A program made the position numbers and the translations under genes. From Bacteroidia bacterium (GTDB taxonomy: Bacteria > Bacteroidota > Bacteroidia > J057), in contig JAWPMV010000001.1 in NCBI GenBank assembly GCA_033391075.1, positions 7,440,001 to 7,504,000 on the forward strand: 64,000 nt of DNA. Reading direction: 5' to 3'. This document shows positions 41,888-50,909 of the stretch, piece by piece. Position 1 is the stretch's first letter. Each line of letters starts with the position of its first letter. The notes below the pieces were generated by a model that was given only the letters and a program-made list of their open reading frames with translations, was not told the origin of the DNA and ran no database searches.

Positions 41888-44044
41888 ATGTCAAATACAG
41901 ATTCAACAAACAATTCGACAAGTGATTCAAGCGTAGTCCGTTATTGGATTCCCGGTTTGGATGTATTGGGAAAAGGCTATGACGTTTTTGGTCGTTATGC
42001 ACATCCGTCAGCTGTGTACAATGCACAGATTTTCTCAAATTTCACCCAATTAGCTGGGACTCCTTATCCGGCAGAGGTATCCGGGAACAACTATGATGTA
42101 CCCGAGCAAATTATGATTTTAGAAGAACATACTTCGGAAGAAAGCTATACGGAGGGAGCTTCTATTTCAGAATTTCAATCGGCCCTGGACCTGAAAGTGA
42201 AAATGGAAGGCAAATACAAGTACTACTCGGGAGAAGCAAAATTTGGCTTTCACCAAAGCAAACAGGTCAGTAAAGAATACTACTATACCAGTTTTTCAGC
42301 TTTGGCCAGGGCCTATAGACTTTCTCTTCCTGTAAATTCTGAATTGCGGAGCATGCTTGATCCCGATTTTGCACATGAATTAAATAAAGGAGGCAATGAC
42401 GCAGTTTCTATAGATGCCTTTTTTGCTAAGTATGGAACCCATTTTCTTGCCGAAGTAGTCCTGGGAGGGAAGAATACCTATTATGCTACGGTAGATAAAT
42501 CTTCCATAAATTCCAGTTTGAGCGTAGAGGCTTCTGTCAAAGCCAGTTACAATAACATAGTTTCAAGCGCAAAGGTATCGGTAGATAGTTCGTACTACAG
42601 CGATTCCAGTGTTGCTTCGACGCATTCTGAGACAGGTATAGAAACCATTGGTGGAGATGAAACAAAAGCGCCCCTCATGCTGACGGATACCGATGCCTAT
42701 GAGGAATGGTTGGAAACCATAGCAGATGATCCCGCCCTGGTGGATTTTACTAAAAATTCTCTTCGGACGGTTTGGGACCTTATCGATCTGAGTCAGGATG
42801 ATGCGGAGGGGACTTTGGCCGAAAGAAAAGCAAAATTAGAACAGCGGTTTAATGAAATTTCAGGGAAAAGCAATGCTACTCTGACTCGAGGAACCGTTAA
42901 GCATGGAGAGGCTATCTATCCTCCATTTGGAGAGCTTGAAAATTGGAACCTTTTCATTTCTCCTGCGATTATTGGGATGAGTGAAGGAAGTAATGAAAGC
43001 GATGCTGATAATGCCTTACTTGAATTTGACTATGGGGTAGACAGAAGCTATCCGGATCATTGGCAGGTGAAAGCAAAATACCGATACCGCACGGCAAAAG
43101 GAGATAAAAATAAGATCAAATGGTATTATGATGGCGTAGCGAATTATATCCTGGTTCCCAAATCGATCTATGAACACCTGAGTCTGACCTATAATACATA
43201 CGATTCTGCATCAGGCATCCTTTCCTGGACAGAAACCACTGAAGATGATGAAACCATTATCACCGACAAATATCAGTTTAGTGAGGATAATCACACAATT
43301 ACGGGAATTGAAAATGAGGAAGAGTTCTATGAAAATGTATACCTGAGTGGGGATGTATTCTACCAATACAAGAAAGTCTCCCAATTGGTGGAAGTTGAGC
43401 AGGACGAAAGCCCTTACTTGAACCCTCCAGATACCCTAAACGAATGGAATCGAATCTTTGCCCCCGTGAAATTCAGGTTTACAGAGGGGGGCGATAAAGA
43501 CGAAGATAATGCATTGATAAAATGGGATTTTTATGAATTCACAATCCCCGGAAGTTTACAGATCTTTCAACAAGTAAACAGCAATTGTACCTACAGAAGA
43601 AGTAATAGTGCAGACAAGGTAGAAACGAAGAAAGTCGCCTATCAAATTCTTTGGGTCCTTGCGGATTATTCCTACTGGACAGGTGCTTATGGAAACCAGG
43701 ATTTGCAATTGCCTCCCAGTGACCAGAAAATCGATGATTGGGAATTGATAGTCAGTCCGATAAGCATGGGGAATCAGGATGAAAAAGAGGATGATGAACT
43801 CAAAAACTCTTCACTCCTTCAAACCCAATGCGTCATCACGCAGGGAGAATCTTACTGGAATGTCGATGGTTCGTACTTATGGGTCGATAAGCAAGGAGAT
43901 GCGTCTACGATAAGTCGAGAAAGTTCCCAAATGGAGTGCATGTTTATTCACAGCAGTATACTGGAAAACATTGAGCTGCCGGAAGAAATTGTGGTCGCTC
44001 AAGAGGAAGTCGAAAGTGAAACCGAAGAAGCGGTTGTTGCATAG
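41888..44044 (+). CDS. MACPF (perforin-fold) protein with three C-terminal repeat domains
   Basis: A 718-residue protein. The MACPF pore-forming fold covers about 40-320, with the family signature Y182-G-T-H185-F186 in FFAKYGTHFLAEVVLGGK and the flanking Ser-rich stretches (SSINSSLSVEASVKASYNNI) where membrane-inserting helices usually lie. From 345 on, three related domains begin at P345 (PPFGELENWNLFISP), P513 (PPDTLNEWNRIFAP) and P609 (PPSDQKIDDWELIVSP), each with acidic DxDN-like turns. No signal peptide or lipobox is present, unlike known secreted bacterial MACPF toxins, so export may need lysis or another route. Target binding by the repeats is inference. A large palindrome follows the stop. 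Confidence 0.85.
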   Translation: MSNTDSTNNSTSDSSVVRYWIPGLDVLGKGYDVFGRYAHPSAVYNAQIFSNFTQLAGTPYPAEVSGNNYDVPEQIMILEEHTSEESYTEGASISEFQSALDLKVKMEGKYKYYSGEAKFGFHQSKQVSKEYYYTSFSALARAYRLSLPVNSELRSMLDPDFAHELNKGGNDAVSIDAFFAKYGTHFLAEVVLGGKNTYYATVDKSSINSSLSVEASVKASYNNIVSSAKVSVDSSYYSDSSVASTHSETGIETIGGDETKAPLMLTDTDAYEEWLETIADDPALVDFTKNSLRTVWDLIDLSQDDAEGTLAERKAKLEQRFNEISGKSNATLTRGTVKHGEAIYPPFGELENWNLFISPAIIGMSEGSNESDADNALLEFDYGVDRSYPDHWQVKAKYRYRTAKGDKNKIKWYYDGVANYILVPKSIYEHLSLTYNTYDSASGILSWTETTEDDETIITDKYQFSEDNHTITGIENEEEFYENVYLSGDVFYQYKKVSQLVEVEQDESPYLNPPDTLNEWNRIFAPVKFRFTEGGDKDEDNALIKWDFYEFTIPGSLQIFQQVNSNCTYRRSNSADKVETKKVAYQILWVLADYSYWTGAYGNQDLQLPPSDQKIDDWELIVSPISMGNQDEKEDDELKNSSLLQTQCVITQGESYWNVDGSYLWVDKQGDASTISRESSQMECMFIHSSILENIELPEEIVVAQEEVESETEEAVVA

Positions 44045-44056
44045 AATGCTCCTTCA

Positions 44057-44132
44057 AAAGCTGGAATTCAGCATGTTTCGCTTGTGTCAATATCTGTGTG
44101 CAAGAAAAGAAAGGTGCTGAATTCCACTTTTT
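44057..44132 (+). terminator. Long-loop palindrome after the MACPF gene, probable terminator
   Basis: TGGAATTCAGCA (44062-44073) and TGCTGAATTCCA (44115-44126) are exact reverse complements; with a one-base bulge the stem extends by four bases on each side and is followed by TTTTT (44128-44132). The 41-base loop has a short inner CTTG/CAAG pairing. The stem is strong enough to end the MACPF transcript. Confidence 0.55.
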
Positions 44133-44294
44133 ATACTAAGCCTGAAAAATAAACAGCTCTGCCTGCTTAAAGCTGAGATCAAATTTATTTGAACATTTAT
44201 AGAAGAAATGGATGGATTCGTGCTATTAAATCTGCCCTTCGCGAACTTTGTTTTGTATTTCGTAGGATGCAGGGCTTTTTGACAAAGGCATTGA

Positions 44295-44302
44295 TATGTT
44301 TG
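44295..44302 (+). promoter_or_regulatory. -7 promoter box of the esterase gene
   Basis: TATGTTTG matches TAnnTTTG and lies 34 bases before the ATG at 44337. No TTTG at the proper -33 distance was found. Confidence 0.4.
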
Positions 44303-44336
44303 AGTACCAGAATCTGTGAAAATAATATTCCCTAAA

Positions 44337-45572
44337 ATGAAAAATTTAATCTTATTACTAGTTGGGGTCTTGTGCTATTCCTACAGTTTTCCTCAATCGA
44401 AGGAAATCGTACTAGGAAAAGTTGAGTCCTTGAATTCTACAATATTGGACGAAGAAAGAAAGCTCTGGATCTATGTTCCTGAGGGAAATGACCAAAGTGT
44501 TTTTACCAAAGAAAGGTATCCAGTAGTCTACTTATTGGATGGCGATGGACACTTTTTCTCAGTAGCAGGAATGCTTAGACAGCTAAGTACTACCAATGGA
44601 AATACCGTTTTGCCTAAAATGATTGTAGTAGGCATCCCCAATACCAATCGGACGAGAGATTTAACTCCCACTAAACCTGAGCCTGGAGATGACCCCTTTA
44701 TGAATCCAGCCATGCTGGCACATGCAGGGGGAGGAGGAAAATTCCTGTCTTTTCTGGAGCAAGAATTAATTCCCTACATCGATGAAAATTATCCTACTGA
44801 GCCGTACAAAATACTCATAGGGCATTCATTTGGTGGACTGGCAGTCATGAATATCCTGCAAAATTCTCCAGAACTATTTAATGCCTATGTATCTATAGAT
44901 CCTTCTATGTCCTGGCATAAGCAAAAACTGCTTCAGGAAATAAAGCAAAATGATTTTGGGGATGCTTATAGAAATCGGAGTTTGTTCATGGGCTTTGCAA
45001 ATACCATGACTGATGGCATGGATACAGCGACTGTGAAAGATGATAAATCTCCCATGACCTATCATATCCGTTCCATACTCGAACTCAATTCATATCTCAA
45101 TGCAAATAAGAGGCAGCTGGATTACAAAGGAGTATACTATGCCGATGATGACCATGGTTCTGTACCGCTGATTACCGAGTACGAAGCCTTCCGCTATATT
45201 TTCAAGGGGCATGGTCTGACACTGAAGCCTCAGGATGTTATGGATCCCAATAGCGATTTGGCAGGAAAGTTCAAGAATCACTATAGCAAACTCAGTGACA
45301 AGTTTGGCTACGAGAAAAAGCCTGGAGAAGCTTACCTCAATATGATGGGATATCAACTCATGAGCATGAAAATGTACGATAAATCAGAGGCGCTTTTTAA
45401 GTTGAATATTCATTATTACCCCAATAGTTTCAATGTCTACGATTCATTAGGGGACTTATATGTTGCTAAAGGAGAAAAGGGAAAAGCCATAGAAAATTTT
45501 AAAAAGGCTCTTTCGATCAATAGTGAATCCAAAGCTTCTCAGGAAAAGTTGGAAAAACTTGAGAGCGAGTAA
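44337..45572 (+). CDS. Esterase D-type alpha/beta hydrolase fused to TPR repeats
   Basis: A 411-residue exported protein (signal NLILLLVGVLCYSYSFPQ). Residues about 20-275 are an esterase of the PF00756 group (Fes/IroE/EstD-like): LWIYVPEGND, YPVVYLLDGDGHFF, the nucleophile elbow G162-H-S164-F-G-G, SIDPSMSW and the His in YADDDHGSVPL. The C-terminal part (about 320-411) has two TPR units (MYDKSEALFKLNIHYYPNSF, YVAKGEKGKAIENFKKALSI). This esterase-TPR layout occurs in Bacteroidota; the substrate is unknown. The ATG at 44337 is preferred over the in-frame GTG 21 bases upstream. Confidence 0.88.
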   Translation: MKNLILLLVGVLCYSYSFPQSKEIVLGKVESLNSTILDEERKLWIYVPEGNDQSVFTKERYPVVYLLDGDGHFFSVAGMLRQLSTTNGNTVLPKMIVVGIPNTNRTRDLTPTKPEPGDDPFMNPAMLAHAGGGGKFLSFLEQELIPYIDENYPTEPYKILIGHSFGGLAVMNILQNSPELFNAYVSIDPSMSWHKQKLLQEIKQNDFGDAYRNRSLFMGFANTMTDGMDTATVKDDKSPMTYHIRSILELNSYLNANKRQLDYKGVYYADDDHGSVPLITEYEAFRYIFKGHGLTLKPQDVMDPNSDLAGKFKNHYSKLSDKFGYEKKPGEAYLNMMGYQLMSMKMYDKSEALFKLNIHYYPNSFNVYDSLGDLYVAKGEKGKAIENFKKALSINSESKASQEKLEKLESE

Positions 45573-45617
45573 AATGGATTTTTAAAAAATCGAAGAAAGA
45601 TATTTTTGGTAAACGTT

Positions 45618-45651
45618 ACGGGAGGTCGGCTGTCAAAGGCTTGCTTCCCGT
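45618..45651. terminator. Stem between convergent genes
   Basis: ACGGGA (45618-45623) pairs with TCCCGT (45646-45651), extended by G-T and G-C pairs, in the 86-base gap between the convergent esterase and decarboxylase genes. There is only a short T run, so it is a weak terminator call. Confidence 0.3.
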
Positions 45652-45658
45652 TTATCAT

Positions 45659-47065
45659 TCAGCCAACATTATTACTTTTTAGCTGTTCTAAAGCAGCTGC
45701 AAATGATTTCACCGATCGATCTACATCCTCTTCCGTAGTTGCCCAGGAACAAACACTGATGCGGATGATTCTCTTTCCATTCCAGCTTGATCCTCCTACC
45801 CAGCATTCCCTCATTTCCTGAACCTTAGCGATAACGGCATCTGTCATTGCATCATTTTCGCAAGCAATCATTACTTGATTAAATACCACTTCATTCAAGA
45901 CCTCAAAGCCCTCGATCTGACTAAGTCCTTCGGCAAATTGCTGGGCTCTTTCGTACATACCGTACACCATTTCATCTATACCTGCTTTCCCCAGGTACCT
46001 CATCACTGCCCAAAGTTCTATAATCCTTGCTCGCCGAGACATTTCCGGCGTATAGAACATCCCATCTCTTTCCTCACTCAAAATGATATAGCCTGCCGTC
46101 ATGTGCAAAGCAGAAACCAGGGCTTCTTTATCCGCGCAAATAACAATTCCACTATCATAAGGCGTATTCAGGGTTTTGTGCCCATCTACAGCCCAGGAAG
46201 TGGCCAGATTCATGCCCTGGGTCAAATGACCTAGCTTTTCCACAGCAACTGCCCACAAACCAAAAGCACCATCTATATGTACCCAGGCATCCGCCGATTG
46301 TGCTTTTTTACAGGCAGCTTCCAAAGGATCAAAGGAACCGCTATTCACATTGCCGGCTTGTAGAATGAGGATTGTATGCGCATCCAGTTCCGGCATTTTT
46401 TCTGCTATCATTCTTCCCTGTTCATCAACTTCTACCCATTCGATGTTTTGCTTGCCTAATCCCAAAATAGAAATGGCTTTCAAAACAGTCGAGTGAGCAT
46501 GCTTGCCCGTTACGATTCGTATGGGAGGAGCGCTGTGCAAGCCTTGTTCATTGATGTCCCAGCCTTGTTTTTGCAGGATACGATAACGAGCGGCTGCCAG
46601 CCCACAGAGGTTTGCCATAGAAGTTCCACTGACAAAGCCAGCCACGGTATTTTGGGGAAGATTAAAAAGTTCCTTCAACCATCCTTCTACCACAGCTTCA
46701 AGTTTGGATACAATAGGCGAAATGACGTGCATGGCCGTATTCTGATCCCAAAAGGTGCCAAGCATTTTGGCTGCCTGACCTACAGGAACCGAACTCCCAT
46801 TAACAAAGCCATGATAACGTCCGCCAATTTGTGCCATAGTAGCGGGCGCTCCATACGTATGGAGTTGCTTCAAAACTTCTGAAGCATTTCCAGATTTCTG
46901 AGGAAGGCTTTCTTCAAAATGAGTGAGATCTGCTAGGGCTTCTTCACTGGGATAGATATTTCTATCATAAACCTCATCGATGTATTGAAAGGCATATTGA
47001 AGGGCTTCTTCGAATATCTTTTTCTCCTGCATTTCGGAGAACATATTGGCTTGCGTTTGATTCAT
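45659..47065 (-). CDS. PLP-dependent group II amino-acid decarboxylase
   Basis: A 468-residue pyridoxal-phosphate enzyme of the group II decarboxylase family (aromatic-amino-acid, glutamate and cysteine-sulfinate decarboxylases). The cofactor-binding Lys297 lies in AVDGHKTLNTPYD, preceded by VHIDGAFGLWAVA, in which the Asp contacts the pyridine nitrogen, and by the glycine/serine segment GFVSGTSMANLCGLAAAR. The substrate cannot be decided by eye. It is monocistronic, convergent with the esterase gene, and has a good -7 promoter box upstream. Confidence 0.9.
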   Translation of the reverse strand: MNQTQANMFSEMQEKKIFEEALQYAFQYIDEVYDRNIYPSEEALADLTHFEESLPQKSGNASEVLKQLHTYGAPATMAQIGGRYHGFVNGSSVPVGQAAKMLGTFWDQNTAMHVISPIVSKLEAVVEGWLKELFNLPQNTVAGFVSGTSMANLCGLAAARYRILQKQGWDINEQGLHSAPPIRIVTGKHAHSTVLKAISILGLGKQNIEWVEVDEQGRMIAEKMPELDAHTILILQAGNVNSGSFDPLEAACKKAQSADAWVHIDGAFGLWAVAVEKLGHLTQGMNLATSWAVDGHKTLNTPYDSGIVICADKEALVSALHMTAGYIILSEERDGMFYTPEMSRRARIIELWAVMRYLGKAGIDEMVYGMYERAQQFAEGLSQIEGFEVLNEVVFNQVMIACENDAMTDAVIAKVQEMRECWVGGSSWNGKRIIRISVCSWATTEEDVDRSVKSFAAALEQLKSNNVG

Positions 47066-47089
47066 TTGTTGATGAATTATTTCTTAGGT

Positions 47090-47097
47090 CAAATGTA
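47090..47097 (-). promoter_or_regulatory. -7 promoter box of the decarboxylase gene
   Basis: TACATTTG on the minus strand matches TAnnTTTG, 24 bases before the ATG at 47065. A -33 element is not evident. Confidence 0.45.
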
Positions 47098-47242
47098 CTG
47101 AGCGCTTTCGAGAATCTTTTCAGTTTTTTAGTCAGCATTTCAAGCCGGTCGATCCGCATTCCAGCATTTTTAACTCTTATAGAAGAATACTTCTTTTCAG
47201 ATTTGGAGCATCGAATTTGTAATCACAATCAATTATCCAAAC

Positions 47243-49618
47243 ATGAAAGCTATCTTCTTATCCATTGTTGTGTACCTGTCTGGGGTTTTCTGTTTTGCAC
47301 AGACTGGCAGCATTCAGGGTACGGTTACAGACCAACAATCAGAAGGACCCCTCTTTGGCGCAGTAGTCGAGGTTTTGGGAGTAGAACCTGTTTTGGGAGC
47401 TGTAACTAATGAAGAAGGATATTTCTCATTGAAAGGAGTACCCCTGGGAAGAAATGCAATTCGGGTGAAATTTTTAGGGTACGAAAGCCTCACCCTTCCC
47501 AACATTGAGGTAAGCTCGGGAAAAGATGTAATCCTCAAGCTCAGTCTCAAAGAAAGCCTGGTCCAGTTGGATGAAGTCCTCATTGTTGACGAGACCATCA
47601 AGGACAAGGCCCAGAATGAAATGGTGAGTATTTCAGCTCGCCAATTCAGTTTAGAAGAGGTTAACCGTTATGCAGGGGGGCGTAGTGATGTGGCTCGTCT
47701 GGCTGCCAACTTTGCCGGGGTTTCTGCTCCGGATGATTCCAGAAATGATATCGTGATTCGGGGAAATTCGCCTACAGGCATCCTCTGGCGTGTCGAAGGT
47801 ATACCCGTACCCAATCCCAATCACTTTTCTACCTTTGGAACTACCGGAGGACCTGTAAGTGCCCTCAATCCTAATGTGCTGCGAAATTCTGACTTTCTCA
47901 CTTCTGCCTTCCCTGCCGAGTACGGAAACGCCAATGCCGGGGTATTTGATATTGGTTTCCGCAATGGCAACAGAGACAGACATGAAAGAACCATACAAGT
48001 AGGCGCATTCAGTGGACTGGAAGCTATGTTCGAAGGTCCTGTCAATAAAAATGGAGGTTCTTATCTGGTCGCAGGCCGATATTCTTTTGTCGGTTTGATC
48101 GGGGCGGGAGCTACTTCTGCCGTTCCCAATTATCAGGATATATCCTTTAAACTGGATTTTGGAAATAGTCCTGCCGGTAGATTTACCTTCTTTGGGATAG
48201 GAGGAAGGTCAGACATTGACTTCCTGGGATCTGAAATTGATTCTACGGATCTCTTTGCAGCAGAGGATGAAGATGCTTTTTACACAGGAAGCTTTGGGGT
48301 AGTTGGATTAAAGCATAATCTGCTATTAGGAAACAAGACCTATTTGCGGACGGTCATAGGAGCTTCAAACAGAGGCAACAGCTTTGAGCAGGATCGTTAT
48401 TTCAATTTGGGAGAGGCAGATGAGTTTAAATTGCGGATCACAAATGCAGAAAATGATGAGACGCGTTACACAGTGAGCTCGTTCCTCAATACCAAACTCA
48501 ATGCAAGACAAACCCTGAGAGTGGGAGTCCTCTACGAGAATTTTCAAAGCAATTCATTTTTAGAGGATAGAGTAAATGCTCCGGATTTGGATGGAGATGG
48601 CGAACCGGATTGGTTTACAGTTTATGACATTGATGGCTCCTTTAGCCTCATTCAACCCTACGTCCAGACACAATACAGAATCACGGAAGATTTGACCTTC
48701 AATGCGGGTGTTCACGGACAGTATTCCAATCTCAATGATCAATTCGTAGTAGAACCGCGAGCTTCTTTAAGCTATGACATCAATGAGAAAAATAAACTGA
48801 CCCTGGGCTATGGAATGCACAATCAAAGCGGCCCTTTACCCATCCTTTTCCTGAATGAAGAAATCAATGGAGAACTTCTAAGGACTAATATCGATCTGGA
48901 TTTCATCCGATCTCAGCATTATGTGCTGGCTTATGATGCAAAATTGAGTTCGGATTGGCGAATTAAAACAGAAGTATATTACCAGGACATTGATCGTGCA
49001 CCCATAGAAAGGACGCCTACTTCTTATTCAGTTCTAACTGAGGGAGCAGATTTTGTTTTCTCGGATGATAAAACGTCCCTAATAAGTGAAGGAACAGGTT
49101 TTAATCGAGGGCTGGAGATAACCGTCGAAAAATTCTACAGCAAAGGATATCATATGCTCTTTACGACTTCTATATTCGAAAGTAAGTATACGGGGAGTGA
49201 TGGTGTAGAGCGAAATACCCCTTTCAACAATGGCTATGTCATCAATCTTTTGGGAGGAAGAGAGCTTAAAGTTGGAAAACGAAATGCCGTGGTAATTGAT
49301 TCTCGCTTAACTACTTCCGGAGGAAACTGGTATACGCCGGTAAATCTTGAAGCCTCTCGTGAACAAGGCCGGGAAATTCGTGAAGATGGAAGAGCTTTTA
49401 GTGAGCAATACGATGCCTATTTTCGCTGGGACCTGAGAATGGGATTCAAGCTCAATAGTGCGACCAAAAAACTTTCGCACCAATTCTATATCGACTTCCA
49501 AAACCTGACAGACCGAGACAATATTTTCGTTCGTCGCTACAATCGCCTTACCAACGAACTCAATCAGGTCAATCAGGTAGGACTCTTTGTGGACTTTTTA
49601 TATCGGGTGCAGTTTTAG
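47243..49618 (+). CDS. TonB-dependent outer-membrane receptor with carboxypeptidase-regulatory domain
   Basis: A 791-residue receptor: signal peptide (AIFLSIVVYLSGVFCFAQ), carboxypeptidase-regulatory-like domain (about 22-110, GSIQGTVTDQQSEGPLFGAV), plug (about 115-240, with DIVIRGNSPTGILWRVEGIP and SAFPAEYGNANAGVFDI) and a barrel ending in Phe (FLYRVQF). The plug wording resembles receptors annotated as TonB-dependent without SusD partners. It precedes a LytTR kinase/regulator pair by 190 bases, separated by a strong terminator, so the two are probably not one transcript but may share a stimulus. The substrate is unknown. Confidence 0.92.
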   Translation: MKAIFLSIVVYLSGVFCFAQTGSIQGTVTDQQSEGPLFGAVVEVLGVEPVLGAVTNEEGYFSLKGVPLGRNAIRVKFLGYESLTLPNIEVSSGKDVILKLSLKESLVQLDEVLIVDETIKDKAQNEMVSISARQFSLEEVNRYAGGRSDVARLAANFAGVSAPDDSRNDIVIRGNSPTGILWRVEGIPVPNPNHFSTFGTTGGPVSALNPNVLRNSDFLTSAFPAEYGNANAGVFDIGFRNGNRDRHERTIQVGAFSGLEAMFEGPVNKNGGSYLVAGRYSFVGLIGAGATSAVPNYQDISFKLDFGNSPAGRFTFFGIGGRSDIDFLGSEIDSTDLFAAEDEDAFYTGSFGVVGLKHNLLLGNKTYLRTVIGASNRGNSFEQDRYFNLGEADEFKLRITNAENDETRYTVSSFLNTKLNARQTLRVGVLYENFQSNSFLEDRVNAPDLDGDGEPDWFTVYDIDGSFSLIQPYVQTQYRITEDLTFNAGVHGQYSNLNDQFVVEPRASLSYDINEKNKLTLGYGMHNQSGPLPILFLNEEINGELLRTNIDLDFIRSQHYVLAYDAKLSSDWRIKTEVYYQDIDRAPIERTPTSYSVLTEGADFVFSDDKTSLISEGTGFNRGLEITVEKFYSKGYHMLFTTSIFESKYTGSDGVERNTPFNNGYVINLLGGRELKVGKRNAVVIDSRLTTSGGNWYTPVNLEASREQGREIREDGRAFSEQYDAYFRWDLRMGFKLNSATKKLSHQFYIDFQNLTDRDNIFVRRYNRLTNELNQVNQVGLFVDFLYRVQF

Positions 49619-49623
49619 AAGAG

Positions 49624-49709
49624 TGCGGGAGTGTTGTAGTTCTTAAGTGTTAAAGTTTTCTACAAATCACTTTACAGAACTACAACACTAAAACACTCCC
49701 GCATTTTTT
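49624..49709 (+). terminator. Strong intrinsic terminator after the TonB receptor gene
   Basis: TGCGGGAGTGTTGTAGTTCT (49624-49643) pairs with AGAACTACAACAC and TCCCGCA on the far side, interrupted only by an eight-base insertion, and is followed by TTTTTT (49704-49709). The GTGTTAG-like words in it also occur in spacers near 24140 and 55410. Confidence 0.75.
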
Positions 49710-49727
49710 AAATGACGTACAGTTTCA

Positions 49728-49767
49728 ACGCAGAGACACAGAATCATTTCGCCTGCTGTCTCCGCGC
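49728..49767. repeat. Small inverted repeat of the ACGCAGAGACA type
   Basis: ACGCAGAGACA and TGTCTCCGCG form imperfect arms around a short loop. Words of this type are common in spacers of many genomes. It lies between the terminator at 49709 and the kinase gene at 49809. Confidence 0.3.
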
Positions 49768-49808
49768 TTTTTCTCAAAATGTTATATTGATGGGATTCTT
49801 TTTAGGAA

Positions 49809-50894
49809 ATGCTTAAAGCGAATATAAAATACCTGGCCTTTGATGATCGAAAGTTTACCCTTTGGGGTATTCCTACGATTACGGTCCTCATACCCTGGAT
49901 CTTTTTTGCGATTCCCCTGGAGGACTATCCTGAGGTAGCACATCAAAAGTTGCCGGAAAGTTTTGTGTATTGTGCTTTCTTCTGGCTGACCAACCGCTAT
50001 TTACTGATCAAGCTAAGGGAAAGGTATTCAAGTCTGGATCAGGCCGTAAAGCGTATACTCATTCAATTCGGATTTATCCTTTTGATTACGCCTTTGGTCG
50101 ATGTAGTATTTGGACTAGTCATCAAAAGTTTTTACGGTCTTTTTGGAATAGAAGAGCTTTGCAAGACGACTTTTTTTCAAGGGGCTGTTGCCACCATTTT
50201 TGTGAGCATAACGGTTCTCGCTTTGTATGAAGCGATATACTTTTTCTACAAATACAAAGCGGCAATCATTGAAAAGGAGCAATTGCAGCAGGCGCATATC
50301 CAGAGTCAACTGGATAATTTAAGAAATCAGATCAATCCACATTTCCTTTTCAATAGCCTGAATACCCTGATGAATCTGATTCCCACGGATTCAGATCGCG
50401 CGATGAACTACCTGAGCAAATTGTCGCGATTTTACCGCTATGCTGTAGGGAATCGGGAGCAGGCGAGTGTTCCGATTCAAACCGAACTGGAAAATCTGGA
50501 ACTCTATTCAGACCTGTTACGAGAGCGTTTTGGGCCGAGTATCGAGATCACACTTCCGGAACAAATACAAATGTCTGGCTATTTGCCTCCTTTGAGTCTT
50601 CAGATGCTGCTGGAGAATGCCGTCAAGCACAATATCGTGTCGAGGAGCAAGCCCCTGAGAATCGAAGTTGTATTCGATGAGACCAGTCATTATATCTGGG
50701 TAAAAAACAATGTGCAGATGAAAATTCAGGCCATAGAATCCACCGGCATGGGGCTTAATAATATTCGAAAACGTCTGGCCTTTTTTACCAATCAGCCGCT
50801 ACAGCTTCTGGAGACGAAGTCGAGTTTTGAGGTTGGCCTACCTATAATTGAGGCGCCACAAAAAGTATCCGAATCAATCCCTCCTTTAGCCTAA
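49809..50894 (+). CDS. LytS/YehU-type sensor histidine kinase
   Basis: A 361-residue membrane kinase of the His_kinase (PF06580) family. Four hydrophobic segments (about 15-150) lead to a coiled coil (KAAIIEKEQLQQAHIQSQLD) and the phospho-acceptor His178 in RNQINPHFLFNSLN. The ATP-binding part carries the N box (LQMLLENAVKHNI) and the glycine box GMGLNNIRKRL. No extracellular sensor domain is seen, so the membrane part itself may sense. The response regulator gene starts 15 bases after its stop, giving a classical pair. Confidence 0.93.
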   Translation: MLKANIKYLAFDDRKFTLWGIPTITVLIPWIFFAIPLEDYPEVAHQKLPESFVYCAFFWLTNRYLLIKLRERYSSLDQAVKRILIQFGFILLITPLVDVVFGLVIKSFYGLFGIEELCKTTFFQGAVATIFVSITVLALYEAIYFFYKYKAAIIEKEQLQQAHIQSQLDNLRNQINPHFLFNSLNTLMNLIPTDSDRAMNYLSKLSRFYRYAVGNREQASVPIQTELENLELYSDLLRERFGPSIEITLPEQIQMSGYLPPLSLQMLLENAVKHNIVSRSKPLRIEVVFDETSHYIWVKNNVQMKIQAIESTGMGLNNIRKRLAFFTNQPLQLLETKSSFEVGLPIIEAPQKVSESIPPLA

Positions 50895-50909
50895 AAATTC
50901 AGGAGTAGA

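Noticed and set aside
36623-44044. CHAT protease and MACPF protein as one effector operon, as protease-activated pore systems would suggest
   Set aside because: A complete gamma-glutamyltransferase gene on the opposite strand and a palindromic spacer separate them, so co-transcription is not possible; a functional link would need conserved neighbourhood data.
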